This document shows positions 1 to 11,100 of a DNA stretch of 64,000 nt, in pieces. Below the pieces are notes generated by a model. The model worked only from the letters and a program-made list of their open reading frames with translations. It searched no databases and was not told where the DNA came from. Positions within the stretch are counted from its first letter, which is position 1, and each line of letters starts with the position of its first letter. The translations under genes and the position numbers were made by a program. The DNA is from Protopterus annectens (taxonomy: Eukaryota; Chordata; Ceratodontiformes; Protopteridae), in NCBI RefSeq assembly GCF_019279795.1, contig NC_056730.1, forward strand, positions 616,191,095-616,255,094. The letters are read 5' to 3'.

Positions 1-298
1 GACTTTAGGGTTAGGGTTTGGATTCAGGTACATGGATAGTTAGTGATGTTTGTATAGTTTAGTGTAGGGTTAGGTGTTAGAGTTTAGGTGTATGTGTGTG
101 GATTGCTGTTTGTTTTGGGTGCTTGTGTTGTGTGTATGTGTTTTGGAACAGCAAATTTTTTCCCTAGGACAAAATTCACTGTTCCGAATGTTCGATGTTT
201 TTTTTTCGATTGCTAGGGTTCGATATTAGAACACTTGACATTTTGAATGTTCGGTGTTCTAATATAGACCCATGGGAAATAGCCTCTTTTAGATAGAC
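1..298. other. Unassigned left flank with a short hairpin
   Basis: No gene is seen. The first 90 bases are TTAGGG-like but irregular, so this is not a telomere array. A perfect 12-base inverted repeat (ATATTAGAACAC at 223-234 and its complement at 254-265) encloses a 19-base loop. The nearby motif GAATGTTCG occurs twice. The minisatellite begins just after this stretch. Confidence 0.5.
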
Positions 299-2095
299 TT
301 GAGATTCTTTTATATGAGAGACCACAGCCAAAAGGCAAGAAAGGAGCCTAGCAGTTGAGGGTTGGCATTTCCGTGTCTCTGGGGGGGCTTGAGTTGTGGA
401 AAATAACTTCTTTTAGATAGACTTGATTAGTTACACATGCAGGTTCTTTTATATGAGAGACCACAGCCGAAGGGCAAGAAGGGAGCCTAGTAATTGAGGG
501 TTGGCATTTCCATGTCTCTGGGAGGGCTTGAGTTGCAGGAAATAGTCTCTTTCAGATAGACTTGATTAGTTACACATGCAGGTTCTTTTATATGAGAGAC
601 CACAGCCGAAAGACAAGAAGGGAGCCTAGAAGTTGAGGGTTGGTGTTTCTGTATCTCTGAGGGGGCTTGAGTTGTGGGAAATAGCCTCTTTTAGATAGAC
701 TTGAGGTTCTTTTATATGAGAGACCACAGCCGAAAGGCAAGAATGGAGCCTAGCAGTTGAGGGTTGGCATTTCCGTGTCTGTGGGGGGCTTGAGTTGTGG
801 GAAATAGTCTCTTTTAGATAGACTTGAGGTTCTTTTATATGAAAGACCACAGCCGAAGGGCAAGAAGGGAGCTTAGCAGTTGAGGGTTGGCATTCCTGTG
901 TCTCTGGGAGGGCTTGAGTTGTGGGAAGTAGCCTCTTTCAGATAGACTTGATTAGTTACACATACAGGTTCTTTTATATGAGAGACCACAGCCGAAAGGC
1001 AAGAATGGAGCCTAGCAGTTGAGGGTTGGCATTTCCATGTCTGTGGGGGGCTTGAATTGTGGGAAATAGCCTCTTTTAGATAGACTTGAGGTTCTTTTTT
1101 ATGAAAGGCCACAGCTGAAAGGCAAGAAGGGAGCCTAGCAGTTGAGGGTTGGCATTCCTGTGTCTCTGGGAGGGATGAGAGACCAGCCCGAAGGCAAGAA
1201 GGGAGCCTAGCAGTTGAGGGTTGGCATTTCCATATCTCTGGGGAGGGGCTTGAGTTGTGGGAAATTGTCTCTTTTAGATAGACTTGAGGTTCTTTTATTT
1301 GAGAGACCATAGCCGAAAGGCAAGAAGGGAGCCTAGCAGCTGAGGGTTGGTTTTCGTGTCTCTGTGGGGGCTTGAGTTGTGGGAAATAGTCTCTTTTAGA
1401 TAGACTTGATTAGTTACACATACAGGTTTTTTTATATGAGAGACCACAGCCAAAACGCAAGAAAGGAGCCTAGCAGTTGAGGGTTGGCGTTTCCATGTCT
1501 CGGGGGGGGGGGGGCTTGAGTTGAGGGAAATAGCCTCTTTTAGATAGACATGAGGTTATTTTATATGAGAGACTACAGCTGAAAGACAAGAAGGGAGCCT
1601 AGCAGTTGAGGGTTGGCATTTCCGTGTCTCTGGTATGTCTTGAGTTGCAGGAAATAGCCTCTTTTAGATAAACTTGATTAGTTACACATACAGGTTCTTT
1701 TATATGAGAGACCACAGCCGAAAGGCAAGAAGGGATTCTAGCAGTTGAGGGTTGGTGTTTCCGTGTCTCTTGGGGGGACTTGAGTTGTGGGAAATAGCCT
1801 CTTTTAGATAGACTTGAGGGGAAATAGCTTCTTTTAGATATACTTGAGGTTCTTTTATATGAGAGACCACAGCTGAAAGGCAAGAAGGTAGCTTAGCGGT
1901 TGAGGGTTGGCATTTCCATGTCTCTGGGGGGTCTTGAGTTGCAGGAAATAGCCTCTTTTAGATAGACTTGAGGTTCTTTTATATGTGAGACCACAACTGA
2001 AAGGCAAGAAGGGAGCCTAGCAGTTGAGGGTTGGCTTTACTGTGCCTCTGGGAGGGCTTGAGTTGCAGGAAATAGCCTCTTTTAGACAGATTTGG
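299..2095. repeat. Minisatellite, 14 units of about 122 or 139 bp
   Basis: The motif GACCACAGC and its variants recurs at about 321, 459, 599, 721, 845, 984, 1106, 1187, 1307, 1442, 1570, 1710, 1866 and 1988. Most spacings are either 120-124 or 135-140 bases. The long units carry an extra segment of about 17 bases (TTAGTTACACATGCAGG). The unit starting at 1106 is shortened to about 81 bases, and the one at 1710 is 156 bases because of an internal local duplication. The open frames on the minus strand here are by-products of the repeat and show the same peptide over and over. Confidence 0.92.
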
Positions 2096-2103
2096 TGGTA
2101 AGC

Positions 2104-2595
2104 ACTTGGTGATGAGGCTCGGGTGGGATAAGGAATATTCCTTTATGTATCTGTCTGTGTGAAAATGACCTTCCTATTCAGCACTAATCTGAATGTCCAG
2201 AAAGTCTATTATATGACTTTGTGCTAATGGATATACAAGCATGTTCTGACAGTCCCATTCAGCCCTCACCATGTTGGTGTAGCTATTGGCACATGGTGTG
2301 CCCATAGCTACGCCTAAAATCTGCTGGTAAAATAATCCATTAAATGTAAAAATATTGCTTTGCAAAATTATTTCAAGTAGACCACATATCAGTGCAACAT
2401 GTATTTCTGAATATGTGCTATTTCTTGTTAAGAAATTCTTAGCTGTCATTATACCTTCCACATTAGGAATTACTGTAAATAGTGAAGTCAGATCATAGGT
2501 TGTCATCAACGTCTCATTCCCATCCACATTATGTTCATCAACAAAACAATATAAATCCTGTAACATTTGTTTACTATCATGCAAAATATATTTAT
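2104..2595 (-). pseudogene. Penelope-like element RT fragment, inverted copy
   Basis: On the minus strand the sequence encodes part of a Penelope-like reverse transcriptase, with the motif LGVAMGTPCANSY and the upstream stretch TTYDLTSLFTVIPN. The same protein stretch is encoded on the plus strand from about 2610, so the two copies sit head to head. This copy keeps the RT finger region that the plus copy lacks, but it is missing the segment with the FVDD catalytic box: it jumps from PLAQSH straight to IDFLDIQIS. The left end at about 2104 abuts the minisatellite. It is a fragment and cannot give an active enzyme. Confidence 0.82.
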
Positions 2596-2624
2596 TTTGT
2601 TCTAAAACAGGTTTATGTGGGTGG

Positions 2625-3115
2625 GAATGAGACGTTGATGTTTTTACATTTAATGGATTATATTACCAGCAGATGTTAGGCGTAGCCATGGGCACACCAT
2701 GTGCCAATAGCTATGCCAACATGGTGATGACTGAATGGGAATGTCAGAACATGCTTGTACATCCATTAGCACAAAGTCATTTGACATTCTATAGAAGGTT
2801 TGTTGATGACATTTTTATCCCTTGGGCTGGTAAAGTAGACCAATTATTTGAACTGGTTGATTGCATGAATCATAATAATTATTTTTTTTAAATTTATGGG
2901 GAAGTATTCTGACAATATGATAGAATTTCTGGACATTCAGATTAGTGTTGACCAGGAAGGTCACTTTCACACAGACAGATACACAAAGGAATGTCATCAT
3001 TTAGTATAAATCCACAGGCAAGCATGCACCCTCGACATGTCTTTAATAACAACCTGAAGGGTCAAACTATGCAGTGTTCCAGGCTAACTGATAGGAATGA
3101 GAAATGGAATGATGA
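2625..3115 (+). pseudogene. Penelope-like reverse transcriptase, broken
   Basis: Recognisable motifs in order are GNETLM, then (after a deletion) MLGVAMGTPCANSY, then the catalytic box YRRFVDDIF near 2800-2825, then IEFLDIQIS near 2925-2945. The FVDD box is intact, unlike in several LINE RTs in this window. Frameshifts lie near 2650 and 2888, and stops follow 3005, so no continuous RT can be made. Further fragments of the thumb/linker region (such as RDILQKNW and PHIVYKN) can be read from 3300 to 3440. Assignment to the Penelope group rests on these motifs and on the downstream GIY-YIG domain. Confidence 0.8.
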
Positions 3116-3478
3116 ATTTTTAGAATGAGTGAGGACTTTACCAGCAGGGGGTATCATGAAAATGAGATTTGAAATGCAGCTACTGATGTCAATGCCATGA
3201 GATATAATAGGGCTAGACCCTATTTTACTAAACCAATTACATGGGTCAAGATAAACAAGACATAAGGGAATAATGTTCCATTTACATTTGCCTATACTAG
3301 AGACAATGAGGCCATAAGAGATATATTACAGAAGAACTGGAGGATATGCCAGACTGATACTCAGATAGCTCAGATAGTTGAAGAGAAACCACATATTGTT
3401 TATAAGAATACTAAAAATCTTAAACGGAGGTTATGTTATCCAAAAAGACCCAGACTTTGAATAAAGGAACAATCAGCT

Positions 3479-3937
3479 GTGGTCAGTTTAACTTCTGTGA
3501 CTATATATATATATATATATTTGGGGACTGATTTTAAACACCCTGACACAGGTGTAGAATATACTTTGCGGACTAATGCTAACTGTAATAGCAGAAACCT
3601 TGTATATTTAGCCCACTGTATGCAATGTAATTCATTTTATATTGGGAAAACGAATAGATGCTTGAGACAGCGCATCAGGGGTCATATATATTGTCTGAAG
3701 AAAGGACATACTTATAGTGCTATAGCGAAGCACACTTTAGAGCTAGGACCTACACATCAGTTTAAATTCAATGTGTTTGAATTAGTACCTGAGAATATTA
3801 GATTAGGTGACATTTCCAATGTCACTGAAGGTAAAGAAATTAGATGGATTATTAACCTTAGGTCTCATTTAGGGAAAGGCCTTAATGACCACATAGTCAT
3901 TACAGCTAGGTTGAGGGATAGGAACCTAAGGAAATGA
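3479..3937 (+). CDS. GIY-YIG endonuclease domain of a Penelope-like element
   Basis: An open frame of 152 codons; the real domain starts near 3520, because the first codons read through a (TA)n tract. Visible motifs are VYLAHCMQC, then FYIGKT (the YIG half of GIY-YIG), then RQRIRGH (the conserved Arg), paired histidines in KHTLELGPTH, and EGKEIRWI with the expected catalytic Glu, followed by LN. The Cys pair and histidines match the zinc-binding insertion known from Penelope nucleases. In this family the domain nicks target DNA before reverse transcription. It is the only uninterrupted part of the element and ends at a TGA just before 3940. Without a linked RT frame it is most likely a relic. 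Confidence 0.85.
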   Translation: MVSLTSVTIYIYIYLGTDFKHPDTGVEYTLRTNANCNSRNLVYLAHCMQCNSFYIGKTNRCLRQRIRGHIYCLKKGHTYSAIAKHTLELGPTHQFKFNVFELVPENIRLGDISNVTEGKEIRWIINLRSHLGKGLNDHIVITARLRDRNLRK

Positions 3938-4230
3938 TTTGTTTTAATATTGTGTTTTAATAGCTCTGTTTCTTTAATTATTATGGTGGGTTTTGATTGG
4001 GTAATTTGAATGTTAATAATATAAAAGGAAGTGGTGTATTTTATTTTTTATAAGGTGTGATGAAGCAAATTGTATTTGTGAAAGCTCTCACCTTTTATCT
4101 CTGATTAAAACATTTGTAAAGACTTTTAAAACTGGTTGTCTGCTGTGTCCTGCCACAAAGATTTCTTGGTTTATGTTACTTATGGTCTGACGACATGGCA
4201 GTTATTCCTTTGTGGTATCAGTTTGCTTTT

Positions 4231-4231
4231 C

Positions 4232-4278
<47 letters not shown>

Positions 4279-4280
4279 AA
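4231..4280. repeat. (TA)n(GA)n microsatellite
   Basis: An alternating TA run is followed directly by a GA run. It sits where the Penelope 3' tail ends. Confidence 0.95.
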
Positions 4281-4682
4281 GAGAGTTTGATGGTGAAATG
4301 GTAATGGAGAGAAGGGAGAGTGAGTTACTATGAGAAGAGAGAGAGAGAAAGAAGATACGTGGTGATCAGATTGTTGTATAAGATGTTACTTAATATGCAA
4401 ATATATGGTGTACCTGTTGCTCTTTATTGTGTCATTTGCAATTTAATGCTTATCATCCCTCTCTCAGCTGCATTTCCCTTGATTAGGCACATCTGGTACT
4501 GATTTACAGCAACCACGTGCAAATGGTTGGCACATACATTTTTATTTTTCTTAATAATATACATTATGTCGGTTTATTTAAGTAGTTTTTTACTTGTAGT
4601 TGCCTGTATTATCGTTTAACTTAATTTTTACATAACATACATTTGATAGGTTTTTATTCAATTTGTCTCTTTGTTATGTTCA
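4281..4682. other. Unassigned spacer
   Basis: AT-rich, with no motif I recognise. It precedes the homologue of exon 3 of the Harbinger partner gene. The first two exons of that gene, seen in the second Harbinger copy, are not found here. Confidence 0.4.
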
Positions 4683-4695
4683 TTACTTATCATGA

Positions 4696-5640
4696 GTGAG
4701 CCAGCCAAGAGCACTGTGGAACTCCTACTCTCTGACGTCAGAGTATCGGTTGCCTCTGATGATGATGTCAGTGAGAAAGAGGCACAGTCTGTGAATGCAG
4801 AAGGTCAGTCTGACACTAAGGCTGTGGTTACTGCATCATTTGCCTATATTTTGGACACAGTCAGTTTGCCTAAACATACCCATGACATGGAGGCATCAGA
4901 GATACTATAAGTTGAGGGCAAGCTGGTTTACCAAGGTAGTGTGGTTACTCCAGTTGCAGAGCTGGCTCCCCCTTTGTCACTGAGGTATTCAGAAGAGGCC
5001 TGTTAACCATCATACTCCTGATGTCAGTGTCTCATTAGGTACCATGCAGCATATGTGTAGGGCTGTCACAGAGACTAAGGCATTTTTTACCAGGATCATG
5101 GAAGAGATAATGTGAGTATAAATATTGTGCATTCTCTTGTGTGAGACTTTCTGAAATGCATGGGTGACTCCTTGGACAGGATGAATGACACACTGGATAG
5201 GGCAATGTCTGTAATGGAACATCTGCTAGGGGAGAGTCAGTATCCATGTGTCTGTAGAGCCATTACACTTTCGGGTGTTAGCCAACATGGCCGTGATAGA
5301 TCCTGCTCCTACAGCAGCAATACTCCCACTGCTCTGTCAGTAATTGAGGTGCGCACACCTAGATATGATAGGCCACATGGCCGCGATTATGCATGTAGTT
5401 GTGATAAAAGTTCATCTAGCTGACATTATTTTAAGTTCATGTAGCACCCCCACATTTTACCAGACCTATGGATCTCACAGTGCAACTCCTGGCAGAGGTA
5501 GTTTTTGTGATCAGGAGCAACAACACTAAACTCACTACTCCACCATGCATGGCTCACAACTATATAAGATGCCAAAATGTAGCTCTAGCACAAGTGGGTT
5601 GTTCGTGTTTATGCACACCCACACATATTAAAAATTACCT
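4696..5640 (+). pseudogene. Harbinger Myb-like partner protein, last exon, decayed
   Basis: The reading is homologous to exon 3 of the partner gene of Harbinger copy B. Shared features are an acidic stretch (SVASDDDVSEKEAQS here, SADSDDDSGQTEAQL in copy B), then VEGKLVYQGSVV, then the helix-like MGDSLDRMNDTLDRAMSV and MEHLLG. Harbinger transposases need such a Myb/SANT partner for nuclear import and DNA binding; the SANT domain itself is in exon 1, which is absent here. A splice acceptor-like end (TTACTTATCATGAG) precedes the exon, as in copy B. Stops near 4908 and 4980 and further frameshifts inactivate it. Confidence 0.65.
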
Positions 5641-5652
5641 TATCCAACCAAC

Positions 5653-5654
<2 letters not shown>

Positions 5655-5729
<75 letters not shown>
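5655..5729. repeat. (CA)n microsatellite
   Basis: An uninterrupted CA run of about 75 bases, ending just before the SINE target duplication. Confidence 0.97.
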
Positions 5730-5731
<2 letters not shown>

Positions 5732-5759
5732 ATACAAACGTTACTGCTGACTGATATAA

Positions 5760-5970
5760 GTACACTGCGGTAGCATTGTTGCCTCACAGTTAGACATTGC
5801 ACGTTCGATTCTCAGTTAGAGCGTCTTCTGTGTGTTGACATGCATGAATGGGCGTTCCTTCATTGAAGGTTGTGCATTAGGCCTGGCAAGCCAGCACGTA
5901 AAAATCTACTGCCAATCATTAGCGGACCGGAGTTCCACTGTGGTGATCCCTAACTGGGAAAAGCCGAAAG
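5760..5970 (+). mobile_element. tRNA-headed SINE with 17 bp target duplication
   Basis: The tRNA-like head has an A-box-like GCGGTAGCATTGTTGCC and a B-box-like GTTCGATTC. The 3' part ends GTGATCCCTAACTGGGAAAAG, shared with the other copies here and similar to the tail of zebrafish DANA/V-SINE elements. A perfect 17-base direct repeat (ACTGCTGACTGATATAA) flanks it at 5743-5759 and 5971-5987. This marks a LINE-mediated insertion and fixes both ends. It sits inside Harbinger copy A. Confidence 0.9.
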
Positions 5971-5987
5971 ACTGCTGACTGATATAA

Positions 5988-6576
5988 ATCTCTTGCTACT
6001 AGCCTAAACAAGTGCATATTTGCTGGAAAACTTGTTTTTCACTCACACATGCTAACTTCTTTGGTGTCAACCTTGCCATCTAATATCCTTCCCATCCTGT
6101 GCAAGTTTAGATGAATGTTCCCTGCCCTCTGCACATTCCCTTGAGACTTACAGACTTACAGTCCAATGCACAGAGTGGATAGCTAATGTTTGCTTACTCA
6201 GAAGCTTGATTTAATGTAGTGTATTACAAAATAAATAATTTTATGTTTATTTTTCCTGCTCAGCTGTATATGACTAATTATGTACTTCCTGACCCTCATT
6301 GTATTTCTTGTATTATTCTTAGTAATGCAGTCATACTAGACAGTTAATAATTGCTTGCTGCTATACTTCTACAGATGATGCTAACACTAACTTGCTCACT
6401 CTAGGTTTACGTACATTGGTCAACTGAAATGCATGATGCACTGTATTGGACAGAATCACATATGTATACTGCATGAATCAGTCATGAGTTAATGCTGACA
6501 TTATTGTACAGCTGAGCCGTGTTTCATCTTAGTGACATAAATATTTGCATACCACAGTAATCATTTAAATCTCTTT
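5988..6576. other. Unassigned AT-rich spacer inside Harbinger copy A
   Basis: No coding signal or known repeat was recognised. Its position corresponds to the spacer between the convergent genes of Harbinger copy B (35864-36660), but I see no clear sequence match. Confidence 0.4.
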
Positions 6577-6883
6577 CATACCGCTCAATCTCATAGAGCA
6601 AGAAATCTGGACAAACCCATAAATAACGGGGCGACAAAGACCCAAAAATAGGGATGCTTTTTAAATATTGCTCTTGCAAACTTAGGAAGTTGATAGAATA
6701 ACAGGTTTTGGATTAGCATGAATTTTCTCAAAGGTATGAAGTCTGAAACTCAAATGTATGTCATTATTTTCTGACTTCAACCCTCAATGATTTGCCAGAA
6801 AACCACAATTTTATGAGAAATAGACCAGAAATATCAGGAAAAATCTGGACATTCTGTGAAAATCTGTACAATTGAGAGGTATG
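6577..6883 (+). mobile_element. hAT-like MITE (CATACC family), 307 bp
   Basis: It starts CATACCGCTCAAT and ends with the complement, ATTGAGAGGTATG. The flanking 8-mers are ATCTCTTT and ATTTTTTT (6 of 8 equal), which fits an 8 bp target duplication. The body matches the copies at 44698-45022 and 59896-60207 (other strand), with landmarks such as AAATCTGGAC, CCAGAAAACCACAA and GGTATGAAGTCTGAAA. There is no coding capacity. Confidence 0.8.
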
Positions 6884-7084
6884 ATTTTTTTACAGGTTTC
6901 ACATTTACCTTGTTAATACTGCAACTATAAGATGTGTCCTTGTGGGCTGAATCCATCTGATGCGGAGAGAACACAACCATTACATGGTAAATTAAGGTTG
7001 TACACTTTTGCAGGTATCAGTTTTAATATTTGTATGTGCTTGGGATCTCAGTTTTTCACTTAGGTAGTAATTGTGCATGCTATC

Positions 7085-8110
7085 CCTTGCCTTTTAGTTA
7101 GAGCCATGGCATACTGTGCACATCTAGATCTCTCAGCACCATCTGCATCTGATGTTTTTTCCTCAGCCACATCATCTGTATCTGCTGGAGCTGCTGGTCA
7201 TGCCTGTGGTGCTGGGCCTTGTTTTCCATGTTGAAGCTGTTTCCTGAGAATTATATTGTGCAACATGTCACTTACTGTGTGTATTTTGGCAGAGGTGACT
7301 GGGTTGTAGTGCAGGGCACCTAATGATATGTCTAGACACCTGAAATCTGATTTGAACAAGTGAAATATACATTCTGTTATATTTCTAGTTTGAGCATGGG
7401 CATTGTATCCTTGCTCAGTGGGGTCGTGTGGGTTTTCTCATGGGTGTCACAAGCTAAGTTTCAAAGCATAGCCTGCATCTCCCACTAGATGTCCTTGCAG
7501 GAAGTTACTTTATATACAGCTTACAGGTGTGCAATATGTGTAAGTCAAGAAAACTGCCAGGGTTTCCTGCACACACATTGTAGATGATCCCTTGGGCATT
7601 ACAAAAAGCCTGACAGTTAGTAGATTGGTATCCTTTTCTGTTGATGCACCTCTTTCCTTTTTCACAGGGTGGGCTTTTATTTCTTTGTGTGTATACAATT
7701 TATGGCCCCATGAACCCCAAGAAAGTGTGGTGTGGCATGGCTGTTGCTCTCTCTTCTGAGGTATATGAGGAAACAGACATCACTACTTGCATGTTGTAGC
7801 ATCAAATTTAGAAAACGATATCTTGTAGGTCTTGGAAAAGTACCTGTAGCTAGTATATGGAATGCTACACATACCTTGGTTTCCACTGGGATGGGTTCTC
7901 CATGATTTCTCTAGGGTCTCAGGTGAGAGCACCAGAGGTTGTATATTTCCTCAAATGTATCATTGACAAACCTGTATTGCTCTGTAATTTATGTATCACA
8001 CAATCCATGATAAGTCAAATGAGGTCTGAATATTCTTCGCCTTCTCAGCCAAGGCCTGGCAGCAGCAGCACCTTGAATTAAATCCTGCTAGACATACAAG
8101 TTAATGATGG
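7085..8110 (-). pseudogene. PIF/Harbinger transposase, copy A, decayed
   Basis: Read on the minus strand in several frames. The N-terminal basic motif RRRRIFRPHL is followed by YRFVNDTFEEIYNLW, then the helix-turn-helix region LATGTFPRPT with part deleted, then VHGAINCIHT, which is the first catalytic motif (GAIDCTH in the family) with Asp changed to Asn. Further on, FRCLDISLGALHYNP and MLHNIILRKQL mark the C-terminus. The family cuts and pastes DNA with a DDE nuclease. Many stops and frameshifts and the lost Asp make it inactive. It is weaker than, but clearly related to, the copy at 34765-35863. Confidence 0.8.
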
Positions 8111-11100
8111 CAGCAGTATCCCTAACATGTTTTTTGTTCTCACCTGGCAGCCCAAAAATATGGAAGAATGACCTGTAATTAATATGTCTCCTCACCCTGT
8201 AAAGGAATTAAAATGCAAACATCACAAGCTGCTAACCAAACAAATTCTAAACTACCTTATATGAACTTTTTAAGCTTCTGAAACTCAACTATCCTACCTT
8301 TTGATAAAATCATTAGCATTATGCTCTAGAGCCAAATCTGATGTTCTCACTATCTGAAAAAAGTGTGGTCAACATTTCCCTGCAACGATACCCTGGCTAG
8401 CCAAAACTCTTTTTAAACCATGTTAAAATGGTTTAGCAACAACAGCCTATCATCAATAAAACAAAAAGTCATCATGATTAGCCTCATTTTACTTTTAATG
8501 AATGAATACATGGAAATTAGCATGAACTTGGTTTTCATCTCCTTTGTAAGATCACTTCCTACCCTATTGCAGCTTGAACTGTTTTACACTAAATTAACAT
8601 TGTCTCATCCATCAAACATTTGTCAGTTCATTTCAAACTCCTTAGTAGCTTGCTGATTCAAAATGTATCCTGATGCAAACACACTGATAAGGTTGTCCAC
8701 AGCACATATGACTCCAGAGTAGGAGACAATGCATGCATATCCATTAACCCCACCTTCAAAAGTATCTATCAATAGAAATCCTACCATCTGTCATCATGCT
8801 CTCAACTCTCCCATACTTTTGGCATACTGTAAATTCACCAATGTTTAGTAAATTCTAAGATACCCACACACCTAACAGTTGTACTTAGATCTGCTAAATG
8901 AACTTGCATTGCTCTCAACGAGTAAACATTCTCCCATCTATACAAAACACTCCTTCAGACTAAACGGGCTGACCAGTTTCTGTCCTGCAAAGGCAACTCA
9001 CCCTCAAAACTCTCAAACATGGTAATACCACCCTATAAGACATGTTGGTGGTTTCAGACCAAGACTGAAGAATCAAGCACCTAGCTATAGCTTCTCAATC
9101 TCTCAAACTCAATCTGGTATTACAGCTGGTAGGTCTTCCTCCCCTGAGACTAAGGACAAATACCTACAAAACTGAAAAGTAGACAGGCTATTGTTAATTT
9201 CATTCAGTTTCTTTGGAATATACTTTGCAGAAAATGAGTCATTAATTTTAGGGGAATGTAATACCAACATTCTTTACAGCAAAAGAACCATATCACCCCT
9301 CAACAAATTCTTTAACAAAACCTGTACCACTACTTCATTAACGGAATGAAAGACTACCCTTTTATTACACAGCTCCTCTTGTCATTTAACCATTGTAGTC
9401 TAAGTGGGCATAGATTGCAAAAACGAATGTCCTATTTTCTTGTGTTTGACCAATTACATGGCCAAGTCACAGACAACCATTTAACTTTAAAGTAAGTCCC
9501 CATGTCTAATCCCCTCATGGCATCTGTATAGAGCTGCAAATCATCCAGTCCTTCTGCCTCATGGACAAGCAATTAAAGCTCACTAAGAACTCAGTCCAAG
9601 TTAAACATTCTTATTTAACTCTTTTGAATGACTTAATCCTGCTTTGCTTCCTCTTATAACCTCTTAAAATATTTGATAAGGACCTGTTAAATGTTCTACC
9701 TGAGCCAACTGTTGTACATGCAAAGTTCAAGAAAGCAAGTGACTCGATCACCTCTTTTGCTCTCACTGTTGCCTAACTCAGTAATGCTAGATTTTCATTT
9801 GGAACTTGGTGTCTTTATTCTCGGGTAGGTAATGTTGACACTTGCCAATGGCACTCCCAAAGGCTCAGATCATTCTGCTAATCTCTGGGCACACTCCAAA
9901 ACACCTACCTAGCCTAGCCCTAACAACAAAAATCATCTAAACAATTCACTGCCTTTTCCCCAGAAATGCACTGTTTCTAAATCAAAAATACATTTTCAAA
10001 CATAGGACAAGCTACTGAACAAACCATGGGCATGACTTTTTCAAAACAGAAACTATTCCAGAGACATAGCCCTAGCATTGGCCAGTCTTCCTCTCAAATG
10101 GATAACAAGTGAACAGCTGACTCGATATCCAGGTTTACCAACCACAGATCTTGAAAAGCAAGAATTATGCTTACTGCATCATCCAGTCATGCATAATGCT
10201 CCTTTGTCACTCTCTTGTGTATGTGATCATTAATTGACAGATGCTCCTTTAAGGAGACCTGCTGTATAAAATGATATTAATTTTGTCACTTATTGTGGAT
10301 CTAATACTAACAGTGATATCCTGCATTTGTGAAAAGAAGGAAAGTCTAGTGGACATAAACCCTACCAGCCCACACCTCTTTATTTTACAGCACCTGATCA
10401 ATGTCCTCCTTGAGTTCCACAAATCTTAATTACACAAACGTACTTACACCCATAGACAAATGATTTAATAGAGAACCCGCAGTTAAAAAAACATGTATTA
10501 GCTCATCTGCAATGGCCTTGCCAGGGTAACCTACCAAACAACCCTGCAGAAACTCATGCCTGATCGAAGAATTTCATACCAGGGCACCCACCCCATCACC
10601 AAAAGATAGGCTGGCTTCTCTGTAATATAAAGAAACCTTTATTCTAGGCACTACTATCTCACTCTCTCTCTCTCTCTTTGTTTTACGATCACCAGTCTAT
10701 TACCCTCCTGTGGTCCTAGCGGGGCCTAGCCCTTTGGATCCAGCTCCTTCCACTAACACTGAAGTCCACTATGCATGCTGCAACAATATGAGCATGTATG
10801 TGCAAACCTGTATGTGGACCAGCTGCACCTACTAGCATTAAACACTCAACAAAGCTTAGCCTTACCTGAACCGTCTTCTTGGCTTGTTTTGGTAATACCA
10901 CCTACTTTAGCAACTGTAGCTCCTAAGCAAGTGTCTGCATGTCTATATTCCAACTGCAGGGGCCAATCAAGCGCCATTAGTTTTCTAAAATTCTGGCTGT
11001 ACCATAACCATGCATTGCCCACTCTGAGCCTCTGTGCCTCCCTTATCAGAAGTAAGCTATTATGTGGAGACCTTGCTTGGGGTCCTTTTCCAGTATTACT

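Larger units (their letters stand above)
2600..4230 (+). mobile_element. Penelope-like retroelement (RT plus GIY-YIG endonuclease)
   Basis: The element shows the order typical of canonical endonuclease-bearing Penelope-like elements: reverse transcriptase, linker, then a C-terminal GIY-YIG nuclease, all on the plus strand. A non-coding tail of about 300 bases follows, running into a (TA)n(GA)n tract. Compared with the inverted copy at 2104-2595, the plus copy has an internal deletion just before the YQQMLGVAMG motif. Inverted partial copies at the 5' side are common in this class of element. The linker between RT and nuclease is broken by several stops and frameshifts. Confidence 0.85.
4683..8110. 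mobile_element. PIF/Harbinger DNA transposon, copy A (decayed)
   Basis: A partner-gene fragment on the plus strand (4696-5640) and a transposase fragment on the minus strand (7085-8110) face each other tail to tail. The same convergent arrangement recurs in the better copy at 34735-38554, in reversed orientation, which supports one family. The stretch between the two genes has been invaded by a (CA)n tract, a SINE (5760-5970) and a MITE (6577-6883). I could not find clear terminal inverted repeats, so the ends are approximate. Confidence 0.75.

Noticed and set aside
1-100. Telomere-like TTAGGG at the left edge
   Set aside because: Only a few irregular GGGTTAG-like words occur, mixed with unrelated sequence; there is no array.
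626-1883. Several minus-strand open frames of 74-145 codons
   Set aside because: They are read through the minisatellite and repeat the same peptide (IKEPQVYLKE, SHNSSP). They are by-products of a repeat free of stops in that frame, not genes.
299-2095. CRISPR-like array
   Set aside because: Repeats and 'spacers' are both conserved from unit to unit; this is a tandem minisatellite in a eukaryotic genome.
5760-5830. A possible tRNA gene
   Set aside because: The A-box and B-box-like words belong to the tRNA-derived head of a SINE bounded by a 17-base target duplication. No cloverleaf with a closing acceptor stem is seen.
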